NCBI GenBank assembly: GCA_005222975.1
Contig: NJBI01000014.1
Location: 1-60,636 of the forward strand
Origin: Promethearchaeota archaeon Loki_b31
Lineage (GTDB): Archaea; Asgardarchaeota; Lokiarchaeia; Sigyniarchaeales; SOKP01
Reading direction: 5' to 3'
DNA: 60,636 bases
Shown here: piece after piece, positions 9,641 through 19,049 of the stretch
Position numbering within the stretch: the first letter of the stretch is position 1
Layout of the letters: every line of letters begins with the position of its first letter
Translations under genes and position numbers: made by a program
Notes under the pieces: generated by a model
Told to the model about the DNA's origin: nothing
What the model saw: the letters and a program-made list of their open reading frames with translations, nothing else
The model's database searches: none

Positions 9641-12595
9641 TTGTTATCCGATAAAGAGAAGAAACAGCTCAAAAGTGCTCGTAATGATAAAGAACTAAAG
9701 AAGATATTTAAAACGATCGCTTCTAAGAAACCCGATGAATTTTTTCCAACCCAAGAGCTTAGGAACTTAGGTTACATTAGAAAACATTGTGAATGTTGTA
9801 GGGCTTATTTCTGGACAACCATTAAGGACCGAAAGGTATGCGGCGATCCTGCTTGTTCTGGCGGGTTTCAAGTTGCTGGAAAGCCACTAACGCATAAATT
9901 ATCCTATATTGGTGTATGGAATAAAATTGTAGAAATTTTAGAACCAAGAGGATATAAACCAATTAAGCGATACCCTTGCGTTGCGAGATGGAACCCTACT
10001 TCAGAATTTACAATAGCATCAATCTCAGCGTTTCAACCTTATGTAATCTCAGGTGAAGTTGAGCCACCAGCGAAAAAACTAATTATACCTCAATTTTGCT
10101 TACGGTTTAACGATATTGAGAATGTAGGAATCACTGGTTCGCACAACACGGGATTCGTGATGATAGGGCAGCATTTTTTCGGCACACCTCAAGAATGGAA
10201 TCAAGGACAGCTTTTTATGGATATACACGACTTTATTACCATAGGTGTGGGACTCTCAAAAGAAGAAATAACGATTCACGAAGATTCTTGGGCTGGTGGA
10301 GGTTCTTTTGGTTGTAGCCTTGAGTTTTTTAGTAGAGGTGTAGAATTATTCAATCAAGTCTATACGATGTTCGAACAGACCCCAAATGGACCACGGGAAC
10401 TGAGTCTTAAAGTTTTGGATATGGGGCTTGGTCAAGAACGCGTGGCGTGGTTTTCACAAGGTACTCCAAACATCTATGAAGCTATATTTCCATATGTTTT
10501 ATTAAAATTAAGGGAAATAACTAAAATAAATTTGGATTTTGATTTATACGATAAATTTTCAAAATATTCCGCATACTTAAATATCGACGAAGTAGACGAT
10601 ATGGATGCGGCATGGGAGAGTGTAGCCAAGGATTTAGAAATCTCAGTAAAAAAATTGAGAGAGAAGATCATGCCCATGACTGCAATCTATTCGATTGCCG
10701 ATCACGCGAGAAGTTTATTATTTGCTATAAACGATGGAAAACTCCCTTCTAACGTAGGAGGGGGGTATAATCTTAGAGTAATTTTTAGACGGGCTATAAG
10801 TTTTATCGATAAATTTAATTGGGATATAAATATCGCTGATGTTTGCAAATGGCACGCGGAAGAATTAAAAGAATTGTTTCCGGAAGTATCTGAGCATTTG
10901 GATAAAATTAGAGAAATTTTAAACGTAGAAAAAGACAAGTATTATAAAACAAAAAGAAAAGCCAGCAAAATTTTAGAAAAATTACTTTCTGAAGGAGATA
11001 TCTCAACCGCGACTTTAATTGAAATATACGATTCCAGAGGCATTAACCCTGAAATGGTTAAAGAAACCGCGGAAAAGTTCGGTAGAACCATAAAAATCCC
11101 AGATAATTTTTATAGTTTAGTAGTAGAAAGGCACGAAAAAATAGAGCAAATTCACGCAACAGAAAAACAAATTGAGTTAGATCTAAACGGTGTTCCAGAA
11201 ACCGAGTCTCTTTACTATTACGATTATACTAATACTTCAAACAACGCAAAAGTCCTAAAAATTATTGATAACATGGTAATTCTTGATCGATCTGTTGCTT
11301 ATCCTACTTCAGGAGGCCAATTACATGATGTTGGAACTATTAACGGTCAAAAATTTGATAAAGTGTTTAAGCAAAATAGCTATATCGTTCATATTTTATC
11401 TGAAAAACCTAGTTTTAAAGAAGGAGATACCGTTAAGATCGAAGTAGATAAAGAATGGAGGACTCAACTCTCGCAACACCATACGGCTACTCATATCGTT
11501 AATGCTGCGGCCCGTTATATATTAGGAGACCATATTAATCAAGCAGGGGCGAAAAAAACGCTTAAAAGATCTCATTTAGATATAACTCACTTTGCTAAAG
11601 TTCCCTATGACAAGTTAAAGGAAATAGAAAAAGAAGCAAATGAAATAGTAAACCAAGCAATCGATCTTAAGCTTTCTTTTATGCCTCGCTCAGATGCGGA
11701 ACAAAAATATGGAATGACGATCTACCAAGGGGGAGCAGTACCTGGTAAAAATATAAGGCTCGTAGAGGTTCCAGGAGTAGATGTGGAAGCTTGTGGTGGA
11801 ACGCATTTAAATAATACATCAGAAACTGGAAGAATTAAAATAACTAAATCCCAAAAGATTCAAGATGGCATAGTGAGATTGACCTTTACAGCAGGAAATG
11901 CGACAAAAGAACTTGAGCAAGAAGAGACTCTAATTTTAAACCAATTAGAATCGCTATTTAAAATTTCACGGGCTAAAATCGTTGGGAGAGTAGCTGAATT
12001 ATTAAACAAATGGAAAAACATAAATAAAGCCTTACAAACAGGAAAGGTTAAAAAAATTGATATGTCTTTAGATTCAAACAACACCTTTCAAGGAGATATC
12101 TTGACGGAATTATCTCAAATCCTTAACACAAAAAAAGAGGATATTCCGCTAAAAGTAAATAAGTTATTTAACGAATGGAAAGAAGCTAAAACCAAATTGC
12201 AGGATGTAGAAAACTTATTAAAAGAAAGTTACGTGGAAGAACTTATAAATTCAGCGTTCTCATTTGAAAATTCTAAAATGATTCTTAGATCCTTTGAAAA
12301 TCTTTCCCAAACCGATCTTAAAAATTTAAGCGTGAAAATTTTACAGAAATCCGAGAAATTAATTACACTTTTCATCAATAAGACCGAAAAAGGAATTACT
12401 CTAATGGGAATGATAGGGAAAAATCTTTTAGAAGAGATGGATTTCGAGATGGGAAAAGTAGTTCAGGAAATCGTTTCTAATTACGGTGGTAAGGGTGGTG
12501 GCAAGAAGGATTATGGTCAAGGATTTATCGATAATAAAGATTTAAGCGTCGAAGATCTGATTAAACGCATAAAAGAGAAATTAGATATAAAATAA
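9641..12595 (+). CDS. alaS: Alanyl-tRNA synthetase, archaeal type
   Basis: This class II synthetase charges tRNA-Ala and edits mischarged Ser/Gly. The N-terminal archaeal zinc module is CECC...CGDPAC. The catalytic core has PTSEFTIASISAFQP and the motif 3 region GLGQERVAWFSQGTPNIYE. The editing domain has its full zinc site HHTATH (H613, H617) and CGGTH (C718, H722). The C-terminal DHHA1 domain ends with GGKGGGKK at 949-956 and DYGQGF. Length (984) is usual for archaeal AlaRS. The only start before the conserved N-terminus is TTG 9641: an in-frame TGA sits at 9632-9634, so no ATG is possible upstream. It appears leaderless. It stands alone, with a 267-base AT-rich gap before it. Confidence 0.95.
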   Translation: MLSDKEKKQLKSARNDKELKKIFKTIASKKPDEFFPTQELRNLGYIRKHCECCRAYFWTTIKDRKVCGDPACSGGFQVAGKPLTHKLSYIGVWNKIVEILEPRGYKPIKRYPCVARWNPTSEFTIASISAFQPYVISGEVEPPAKKLIIPQFCLRFNDIENVGITGSHNTGFVMIGQHFFGTPQEWNQGQLFMDIHDFITIGVGLSKEEITIHEDSWAGGGSFGCSLEFFSRGVELFNQVYTMFEQTPNGPRELSLKVLDMGLGQERVAWFSQGTPNIYEAIFPYVLLKLREITKINLDFDLYDKFSKYSAYLNIDEVDDMDAAWESVAKDLEISVKKLREKIMPMTAIYSIADHARSLLFAINDGKLPSNVGGGYNLRVIFRRAISFIDKFNWDINIADVCKWHAEELKELFPEVSEHLDKIREILNVEKDKYYKTKRKASKILEKLLSEGDISTATLIEIYDSRGINPEMVKETAEKFGRTIKIPDNFYSLVVERHEKIEQIHATEKQIELDLNGVPETESLYYYDYTNTSNNAKVLKIIDNMVILDRSVAYPTSGGQLHDVGTINGQKFDKVFKQNSYIVHILSEKPSFKEGDTVKIEVDKEWRTQLSQHHTATHIVNAAARYILGDHINQAGAKKTLKRSHLDITHFAKVPYDKLKEIEKEANEIVNQAIDLKLSFMPRSDAEQKYGMTIYQGGAVPGKNIRLVEVPGVDVEACGGTHLNNTSETGRIKITKSQKIQDGIVRLTFTAGNATKELEQEETLILNQLESLFKISRAKIVGRVAELLNKWKNINKALQTGKVKKIDMSLDSNNTFQGDILTELSQILNTKKEDIPLKVNKLFNEWKEAKTKLQDVENLLKESYVEELINSAFSFENSKMILRSFENLSQTDLKNLSVKILQKSEKLITLFINKTEKGITLMGMIGKNLLEEMDFEMGKVVQEIVSNYGGKGGGKKDYGQGFIDNKDLSVEDLIKRIKEKLDIK

Positions 12596-12719
12596 ATTGG
12601 ATACAGAATAAAACTATATTTTTTTAACGATCAAATATATAGGCAAACATCAAATTTTACAAAATACGCTTTTTTCTAACTTAAGCTTATATCCTTTATC
12701 TATATAGAATCTATATACT

Positions 12720-12944
12720 ATGTCGAAATCGCTTATAATTGATTATATCCTTATTCTATTTAAGTTGAAGAAAATAATTAATAATAAAATGTTTGAAGAG
12801 ATTTTAATAGATTTTAAAGAAGAAAAAGATAATAATGTAAGACATAAAAGCGATTCATCACAACCTCTTGAGAAATCTATTGATTACATTCTTGATCTGA
12901 TTAATCTAGATGTAGTTAAAATCTTAAAATATAATAGAATTTAA
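12720..12944 (+). CDS. Small hypothetical protein
   Basis: A 74-residue frame, Ile/Lys/Asp rich, with no motif I recognise. ATG 12720 or the internal ATG 12789 (MFEEILIDFKEEKD) could be used. Its stop TAA (12942-12944) overlaps the AAAGGTGA ribosome site of the next small gene, which suggests a two-gene unit. Upstream, TCTATATA is repeated just before the start and may contain the promoter. Weak evidence on its own; the arrangement with the next gene is its best support. Confidence 0.4.
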   Translation: MSKSLIIDYILILFKLKKIINNKMFEEILIDFKEEKDNNVRHKSDSSQPLEKSIDYILDLINLDVVKILKYNRI

Positions 12945-12958
12945 AGGTGAAATTTAAT

Positions 12959-13120
12959 ATGAAAATAATTTTTCAAGAATTTTCTTGTCCAGAATGTGGA
13001 AAGATTAGATGGCTTAAAATTAAAAATATATGTGTTGATTGTAGAGATAAACAAATACTTAACGAGATATCTCAAATTCGAAAAGTCAATAATATTTTTA
13101 ATAGAGAAGTATATGTGTAA
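12959..13120 (+). CDS. 53-residue zinc-ribbon protein
   Basis: A short gene encodes a protein beginning MKIIFQEFSCPECGKIRW and containing CVDC, so there are two C-x2-C knuckles 15 residues apart (C10-x2-C13 and C25-x2-C28), the pattern of a small zinc ribbon. A clear ribosome site AAAGGTGA (12943-12950) lies eight bases before ATG 12959, and the gene starts 14 bases after the previous stop. The product may be an RNA- or protein-binding zinc ribbon; no more can be said. Length is below common annotation cut-offs. Confidence 0.6.
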   Translation: MKIIFQEFSCPECGKIRWLKIKNICVDCRDKQILNEISQIRKVNNIFNREVYV

Positions 13121-13249
13121 AAATAGTACAAAAATATGGACTTTTTTTATATTCAAAATTTAGTACAAAAATTTCTTTAATATAATTTAAAATTTAATGT
13201 GCATTAAGATTATATAAAAATAATCTAAAGTAAGAGTTGTTATGTTAAT

Positions 13250-14056
13250 ATGGTGAATCTCATACACATTAGCGATTTGCACTATGGTTCCGAGTTTGTA
13301 CCCGAATATATGGAAAATATAATTAAATACATTGAAGATGAATCGCCTGATGCTGTTATTTGTACTGGAGATATTATTCATAAAGGAAGAATTTCTCAAT
13401 TTAAAGGAATATTACCTTATCTGAAAAGAATTCGAGAATGCACAAGATTCCTAGCAGTACCTGGAAACCACGATGTAAAGAATAGCGGAATAATCTTTTT
13501 TGAAAAACTTATTGGTCCTAGAAGATCAAGATTAATTATTGATGATAAGGACACTTTAATTGTTGGAATCTGCACTGCCAGAGACGATATCGCTCATGGA
13601 GAATGTGGAGATGAGCAGTTGGATTGGTGTGGCAGACAATTCGATAAAAATTTAGAGAATAGAATATTAGCACTTCATCATCATCTAATCCCTGTTCCTT
13701 TATCTGGGCAAAAATTCACAACTGTGAGAGATGCGGGAGAATTACTTGAATTTACTCAACTATTTGAGATTGATTTAGTATTAATGGGGCATAGGCACGT
13801 TCCGCACGCTTATGTAATTGGTCCAACGACTTTTCTTTATTGTGGTACTTCCACTTCTAAAAAAATCCGAGCTGACGATAGTCCTAGCTTTAACCATATT
13901 ATATTGAATGAAGGCGATATAGAAGTTCATATGGTAAATTCTACAAATCTCGAAAGAGCTCTACTTCTGGAACGAAAATTAAGTCGGACAACATTTGTTA
14001 GACCACGTCGAACGCGTATCGAACACTTATTAAGCTCTTCCGTGTGGGATGATTAA
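13250..14056 (+). CDS. Calcineurin-like metallophosphoesterase (class III phosphodiesterase type)
   Basis: The 268-residue protein has all five metal motifs of the family: DLHYG near residue 9, TGDIIHKG, VPGNHD, LHHH in the middle and GHRHVPH near the C-terminus. Spacing and length fit CpdA-type cyclic-nucleotide or general phosphodiesterases. There is no signal peptide, so it is cytoplasmic. The substrate is unknown. The gene ends two bases before the Nudix hydrolase, so the two are very likely cotranscribed and may act on related nucleotides. Confidence 0.88.
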   Translation: MVNLIHISDLHYGSEFVPEYMENIIKYIEDESPDAVICTGDIIHKGRISQFKGILPYLKRIRECTRFLAVPGNHDVKNSGIIFFEKLIGPRRSRLIIDDKDTLIVGICTARDDIAHGECGDEQLDWCGRQFDKNLENRILALHHHLIPVPLSGQKFTTVRDAGELLEFTQLFEIDLVLMGHRHVPHAYVIGPTTFLYCGTSTSKKIRADDSPSFNHIILNEGDIEVHMVNSTNLERALLLERKLSRTTFVRPRRTRIEHLLSSSVWDD

Positions 14057-14058
14057 TT

Positions 14059-14478
14059 ATGCCAAAACCCTTAACTCCATTACTAACAGTTGACGCCGTT
14101 ATATTATTTCAGCAAAATTCTATTGTTCTAATTCGTAGAAAAAATCCACCTTTTAAAGGTGAATTGGCTTTGCCGGGAGGGTTTGTAGACATAGGCGAGA
14201 CTATAGAAAATGCGTGCATTAGAGAAGCTTATGAAGAAACAAACATTAACGTAAAATTAATTAAACTTATAGGTGTTTTTTCAGATCCTAATCGCGATCC
14301 GAGAGGCCACACTGTTTCAATAGCTTTTTTATGTGAACCTTTATCCAAAACTGAAAAACCATTTGCAAAAGACGATGCTCAATCTTTAGAAATTGTTCCG
14401 ATATCAAAATTGGCATCCTTAAAACTAGCGTTTGATCACTTAGACATAATAAAAACATCTGGAATTTTAAAAAAGTAG
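14059..14478 (+). CDS. Nudix hydrolase (ADP-ribose pyrophosphatase-like)
   Basis: The 139-residue protein carries the Nudix box GGFVDIGETIENACIREAYEE, matching G-x5-E-x7-R-E-x2-E-E; the usual Gly after EE-x is Asn here (EETNI). The N-terminal strand LLTVDAVILF and IRRKNPPFKGELALPGG are typical of the ADP-ribose/NADH pyrophosphatase branch, and TVSIAFLCEP is the third strand. It starts two bases after the phosphoesterase stop, implying an operon in which the two enzymes could recycle nucleotide-linked phosphates. Confidence 0.9.
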   Translation: MPKPLTPLLTVDAVILFQQNSIVLIRRKNPPFKGELALPGGFVDIGETIENACIREAYEETNINVKLIKLIGVFSDPNRDPRGHTVSIAFLCEPLSKTEKPFAKDDAQSLEIVPISKLASLKLAFDHLDIIKTSGILKK

Positions 14479-14482
14479 AGAA

Positions 14483-15277
14483 TTATACCTGTTGTTCTTC
14501 AAAAAAATTTTTGAAACAGGTGCAACAAGGAATTCTAATCGAAATTTTATTAGAATATTCGATATTCTCTAAATTATCAATTAGCCTTAGTAAGTTCTCT
14601 CTCAATCTCATTGTCTCGGGGTTACGTTTGTTATAATAGACATTTTTCAAATCTCTGCTACTATGATTTATCTTCTTACAAATAGGACATCGTTCAAACA
14701 ATTTTTCTATCAATTTAAACTTTTCATCATCGAACTCTTTGGGAATATAAAAATCATTAAGAGGATAATTTAAATCTATTTTTTGAACTATTTCTCTGAA
14801 AATTTCATCTTTTTTTTCATCATTATTAGAAGTAGATGTAAAAAAAGCGCACTCAAGACCTTCTCTCGCAACTAGATCGTTAATTTCTTCATTTGAAACT
14901 TCTGTTTTTTCTAAGTCTGCTTTTGTTCCAATTAAAATTATGGGAATCTCTCCCGCACTCTCTCGAAAAAGAGTGATCCACCTATTTAAATCTAAAAAAG
15001 AATTTTTATCAGATAAATCAAAACATATTAATCCCGCACACGCACCTCGACAAAACATTGGGAAAAGGAATCTGAATCTTTCTCGATCTTTTAAATCCCA
15101 GACAAGAAATTTATATAAATCCCCATCGTTGGCGTAACAATTTACAGACTCAAATGAAACACCAATCGGAGTGTCTTCTTTTCGATGCCAATTTATGAAC
15201 GAGCTCTTGCCTGAATTTTGAGCCCCTCCTAAAATTAATTTTAACTTATACAACTTTGGCATTAAAAGTTCCCTCAC
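14483..15277 (-). CDS. Ras-like small GTPase with Cys/His C-terminal extension and degenerate G3
   Basis: The G domain has P-loop GGAQNSGKSS (residues 17-26), a switch I Thr at 36 (DTPIGVSF) and G4 TKAD at 118-121, followed by a TSTS stretch (147-150) in the G5 position. G3 is WDLKDRERF at 60-68: the invariant Gly of DxxG is Asp64 and the catalytic Gln position is Arg65, so GTP hydrolysis by the usual mechanism is doubtful. After the G domain come CPICKKINH (C197, C200, H205) and a second Cys group IPCCTC near residue 253, likely a zinc-stabilised tail. Such tails are, as I recall, typical of Asgard small GTPases. There is no prenylation box. ATG 15277 is used; ATG 15262 is an alternative. 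Convergent with the Nudix gene. Confidence 0.85.
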   Translation of the reverse strand: MRELLMPKLYKLKLILGGAQNSGKSSFINWHRKEDTPIGVSFESVNCYANDGDLYKFLVWDLKDRERFRFLFPMFCRGACAGLICFDLSDKNSFLDLNRWITLFRESAGEIPIILIGTKADLEKTEVSNEEINDLVAREGLECAFFTSTSNNDEKKDEIFREIVQKIDLNYPLNDFYIPKEFDDEKFKLIEKLFERCPICKKINHSSRDLKNVYYNKRNPETMRLRENLLRLIDNLENIEYSNKISIRIPCCTCFKNFFEEQQV

Positions 15278-15344
15278 TCATTATATTAGAATGTTAAAAA
15301 CACTCCTTGTTTTAAATACCAATCTACTCTAAAAAGCTTTGTTA

Positions 15345-15725
15345 CTATTTAATTTCATATAAATTGCCAAATTTATCTTTTAAAAATAAGTAAAAAACAT
15401 CGCTGTTTTTTCTCGGCACTTTAATTACTTCGTAATTCATTTGCCTTGCAATATCTATTAGTTTAGCTCTATCCTCTATTACTAAACACATATGGGTGAA
15501 TTTATCTAAAGCTTTACTTTTATCGTCAGTAATAAATACTTCAACACTTACCCCCTCGTTGCCGTACCTGATTACCTTGTTTTCATTTTTAACTTTGAAA
15601 AATTGTTCCATTAGGTCGCTTGATACTACGAAAGATCTCAACTTTTTCAATCCCAATAATTTGATAAAAAAATTATCGCTATCTTCTTCGGAATTTGAAG
15701 AAACAGCCAAGTGTTCAATTTTCAA
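15345..15725 (-). CDS. VOC-superfamily protein (glyoxalase/bleomycin resistance fold)
   Basis: The 126-residue protein shows two beta-alpha-beta-beta-beta modules: MKIEHLAVSSNSEEDSDNFF...LLGLKK and KFTHMCLVIEDRAKLI...FGNLYEIK. The candidate metal residues are H5, H in FTHMC and the terminal E of YEIK, at the usual places. Members include glyoxalase I, methylmalonyl-CoA epimerase and dioxygenases; this copy cannot be assigned. It is on the same strand as the GTPase, 67 bases upstream of it, and possibly separately transcribed. Confidence 0.75.
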   Translation of the reverse strand: MKIEHLAVSSNSEEDSDNFFIKLLGLKKLRSFVVSSDLMEQFFKVKNENKVIRYGNEGVSVEVFITDDKSKALDKFTHMCLVIEDRAKLIDIARQMNYEVIKVPRKNSDVFYLFLKDKFGNLYEIK

Positions 15726-15976
15726 CCTATAAATCGCCTTTACTCTTTTAATTTTTCTGAATTATCTTCAATATATAATAAATAAGATAAATATAATTAA
15801 AAAAAATTAGATTTTTTTCAAATAACAATCAATTCCTACTAATTAGAGAAAATTATACTTTAACACTTTCAATTATTAACATATTACTTTTTTTAGATGA
15901 AACTTTAATAATTTTTAGAGTTTAATACTTATTAATTTTAAAAAAATTTGATGCTCTAAAGTTAAGGGATTCTTGA

Positions 15977-16840
15977 ATGACTAATGTAAACGAAGAAGTT
16001 TTCTTAAATAAGTTGTATGATGTTGTATATAAACTCTCCACTATAGCGAAAACCCAATCTTATCGATTTAAAAAAGAATGGGACGAAAACCTTGATTCCT
16101 TAAAAGAAAAACCTCATTTAGTTCGCCAGATTCCCGTAAAGAAAGAAAAGTTCTTAACTGATATTGAATATAGGATTAAGATTTTAAATACAGTAAAACT
16201 AACATTTGAAGACGGGGTTCACTCGATAAAATCATTGCTAAACGCGTTATATAGTTCTTATTTTAACGACTCTGATATTTTCACAAGTAGTTTTACTGAG
16301 CAGGATCAAATTACTCTCAAATACTTAGTTGCAAAAGAAATTTTAGGTAATTTAATTCAATATAACCAATTAGATCATAAATCTGTACCATTAAAATATA
16401 ACATCTTAGCTAGAACTTATTTATTAATAAAATTTAAAGGTCAGAGAGACACAGAAATTCTCGAAAATCTCAAAAAAATTAATATAAAACTAAAACTTTC
16501 TAAATTGAAAAAGATTATGGAAGAAATAATATCAGATGGGTTTATTAATAAAACTAAGAAAGGTAGATATCTTTATTATCACTTACAACAAGAATTGGAC
16601 TTATCTGAAGAAGGTAAAAAAACTTTTAATCAAACTATTCGACCTTTAGTAGATTGGCCAACATTATTTTATCGTAGCTATTATAACGTAAGAGAATTAA
16701 ATGTTACAGTGGATGGCGATTGTAAGTATCCAGATTACTTGAATAAAGTTTTATTAAAAGCGGCTACACAAGGTTATTTAGCATGTCACTATATTTTTAA
16801 TAATTTAGTAAGATATTACGAGAAATTAAAGGAAGTATAG
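15977..16840 (+). CDS. Uncharacterised protein with a winged-helix-like segment
   Basis: I do not recognise this 287-residue protein. Residues 1-135 are helical and charged. Residues ~145-205 (ILARTYLLIKFKGQRD, then LKLSKLKKIMEEIISDGFI, then KGRYLYYHL) have the helix-helix-recognition helix-wing pattern of a winged helix. The C-terminal ~70 residues end with helices (LLKAATQGYLACHYIF). It stands alone downstream of a 250-base AT-rich gap. A DNA-binding or adaptor role is possible but unsupported beyond the pattern; it may be lineage-specific. Confidence 0.7.
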   Translation: MTNVNEEVFLNKLYDVVYKLSTIAKTQSYRFKKEWDENLDSLKEKPHLVRQIPVKKEKFLTDIEYRIKILNTVKLTFEDGVHSIKSLLNALYSSYFNDSDIFTSSFTEQDQITLKYLVAKEILGNLIQYNQLDHKSVPLKYNILARTYLLIKFKGQRDTEILENLKKINIKLKLSKLKKIMEEIISDGFINKTKKGRYLYYHLQQELDLSEEGKKTFNQTIRPLVDWPTLFYRSYYNVRELNVTVDGDCKYPDYLNKVLLKAATQGYLACHYIFNNLVRYYEKLKEV

Positions 16841-16869
16841 TACTATTCTCTGATTTTATTATAATTTTT

Positions 16870-17739
16870 TTAAAATGTTGAGAAATTTTTAGATTTTTTA
16901 ATTGGAATTTCGAACTTCTCCAATAAAGGAATTAAGTGTTTTTTATCGTCTGAATTCGTGCCTTTCCAGTCTATTATGAAATAATCAACTTTTTCTAATG
17001 TGTTAGAGATCATCAATTCGATTAATTTTTCGTCTAATTCTTGAATGTAATATTTTGGACAAATAAATGACATTGCTACATCGTTGTTAGTAATTAACCT
17101 ATTAAAATTTGGAGCGTAGTGAGTCCCACCAAACCCAAGACCTACTTGTTGGTTTTTATCTTCTTTAAAGATAAGATATTTAAATATAGAATTAATTATA
17201 GCGTTCGCTACGAGCACACCGACTTCATCAATTATCCATTCCTTTTTGCTACTTCCTAGTTCTATAAAAATTAATGGTATGTCTAAAATTGTCGGACCGT
17301 GGTGAGTTACCTCAATATCCAAAGAATAATTTGGATTATCTAGAAGGGTGATCTGTTCTTTTAAAGAAACAAAGCCAGCTTTATGAAATAAAGCACTTGT
17401 TTTGGATAAATCGCGAGGTTTGCCTCCAAAATCCGCGTTATTACTCCAATTTCCCGTACTATGAATTAATAGTGCTGGACGCGCGGTTCTTGAGGTATGC
17501 CTGCTTGCAAAAATTAAAATATCTGGTTTAAGTTTAGTATCAATAAAATTCAAATTTTCTAAGAAAATCAATGGTTTCTCTGTCAAACCTAAATAGATTT
17601 GGTTATTATTAAGGAATTCATCCTTTTTGTTTTCAAAAGCAACATCTTCTAATATAAATAAAGGATTCTCATGCCATATAGTAGTAGTTTCTTTAAACGA
17701 GTATGTTATAGAATTTAAAAACTTATTTCGCATATTCAT
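16870..17739 (-). CDS. dtdA: D-aminoacyl-tRNA deacylase, archaeal DTD2/GEK1 type
   Basis: The enzyme hydrolyses D-amino acids from mischarged tRNA, and archaeal/plant members also remove aldehyde adducts. Diagnostic motifs are present in order: FASRHTS, IHSTGNW with GGKPRDLS, VTHHGPT, FIELGSSKKEW and GFGGTHYAPNF, matching the metal-dependent DTD2 family and its 270-290 residue length. ATG 17739 is chosen; the internal Met3 is an alternative. Convergent with the preceding orphan gene. Confidence 0.92.
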   Translation of the reverse strand: MNMRNKFLNSITYSFKETTTIWHENPLFILEDVAFENKKDEFLNNNQIYLGLTEKPLIFLENLNFIDTKLKPDILIFASRHTSRTARPALLIHSTGNWSNNADFGGKPRDLSKTSALFHKAGFVSLKEQITLLDNPNYSLDIEVTHHGPTILDIPLIFIELGSSKKEWIIDEVGVLVANAIINSIFKYLIFKEDKNQQVGLGFGGTHYAPNFNRLITNNDVAMSFICPKYYIQELDEKLIELMISNTLEKVDYFIIDWKGTNSDDKKHLIPLLEKFEIPIKKSKNFSTF

Positions 17740-17899
17740 GGAAGCTTTGTCTTCTTTCGAAGTAATAATAAAGAATTGAATTGATAATCAACATGGAAAT
17801 ATAAATTTCTTTAATTAATAAACAAAATTCACAAGAAATAAATAATTTTATAATTTAATTCTAAAAACTTTAAAAATTGTAACTATATTAAAATATGTA

Positions 17900-18862
17900 A
17901 TGACGATTAGTTTTGCATTTTTAGCAGTTATTTCGATAATTTTTGGAGTTCTTTTTTTCATAATCGAGTTTTATCAACGTACACATCCTAAACTCAATAT
18001 TTCCTTAATTGCAGGTATATCTATCTCTTATTTCTTCTTAATTCTCCTTCCCGAAATCGCAGAAAATATTCCTCAATTTCCTTTAGGGCTCAAACTTTTT
18101 GAGTACCTATTTGTGCTAATTGGTTTTGTATTCGTTCATGTTTCTGAAAAATTAATTTTACAAAAAGTGGAATCTAAATCGCAAAAAAGGATGCGAAAAT
18201 TAATCGTAAAAGAAAAGACCTTAGAAGAAGTGGAAAGAAATATCGAAAAAATATTAACAAAAGAATTAGAACACGATGATCTAGATACTATAGCTCTGAA
18301 AGACATCTCTCAAACTATATCTGCCCTAAATGAACAGGAACAAGAATTCAAAACCGAGATCAATCGTTATAAATCAAAGATTCAGAATCATATTAACGAA
18401 GAATTAGCCAAACTTCGATTTTTTACCAACTTCACTTATCATTTTCTCGTAGGGATTATTGTAGTTGGTCTATTAGCTATTGATTTAATTACGGGGATAT
18501 TATTTTTCCTATTTGCTTGGTTTAGAGCAATTATTACAAATAGATCTGAAAGTCATCTCATATTTACTGATTTGGAAATTTATGAAACTTTTAGTTATGA
18601 AGATAATATTACAAAAAAATATATCCTAGCTTTTGCAAATTTAATAGGCATTTTAATTGGAATAGGTTTAGATTTAATATATTTTGAATATACAGAGATG
18701 TTTTATATCTTATTTTCATTTATTTCGGGAGTAATTTTATATACTATTGTACGAGAAGTTATTCCTGAAAAAGAAAAAGGAAAGCCTTTATACTTTTTAA
18801 TTGGATTTGTTGGCTTCACTGTGGTTATTTTTATTTTAAATATTTTCACAAGTTTATTATAA
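17900..18862 (+). CDS. Polytopic membrane protein with a central cytoplasmic coiled segment
   Basis: The 320-residue protein has three N-terminal membrane helices (residues 3-25, 35-52, 66-82), a charged, helical middle region from ~90 to ~175 (EKTLEEVERNIEKILTKELE, INRYKSKIQNHINEELAKL) and at least four C-terminal helices. The layout, with a polar loop splitting a 3+5 arrangement, and PEIAENIP in helix 2 are loosely reminiscent of ZIP transporters, but the His-rich helix 4 motif is missing. Function unknown. It stands alone, with AT-rich flanks. Confidence 0.75.
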   Translation: MTISFAFLAVISIIFGVLFFIIEFYQRTHPKLNISLIAGISISYFFLILLPEIAENIPQFPLGLKLFEYLFVLIGFVFVHVSEKLILQKVESKSQKRMRKLIVKEKTLEEVERNIEKILTKELEHDDLDTIALKDISQTISALNEQEQEFKTEINRYKSKIQNHINEELAKLRFFTNFTYHFLVGIIVVGLLAIDLITGILFFLFAWFRAIITNRSESHLIFTDLEIYETFSYEDNITKKYILAFANLIGILIGIGLDLIYFEYTEMFYILFSFISGVILYTIVREVIPEKEKGKPLYFLIGFVGFTVVIFILNIFTSLL

Positions 18863-19049
18863 AAATTTAATAAAACGATATCTTCCCAAAATTATATTCT
18901 AATCATATTCTAAATATTCTAAGGAAAATGATTTATAAAATAAAATAACTTGATCATAACAATTCATATTGTTTAAGCTAAAATTTAAATAAATTTTAAT
19001 TTCATAGAAACAAAATTTAAATTAAAATAGCTTCTCTAGGAATAAGACT

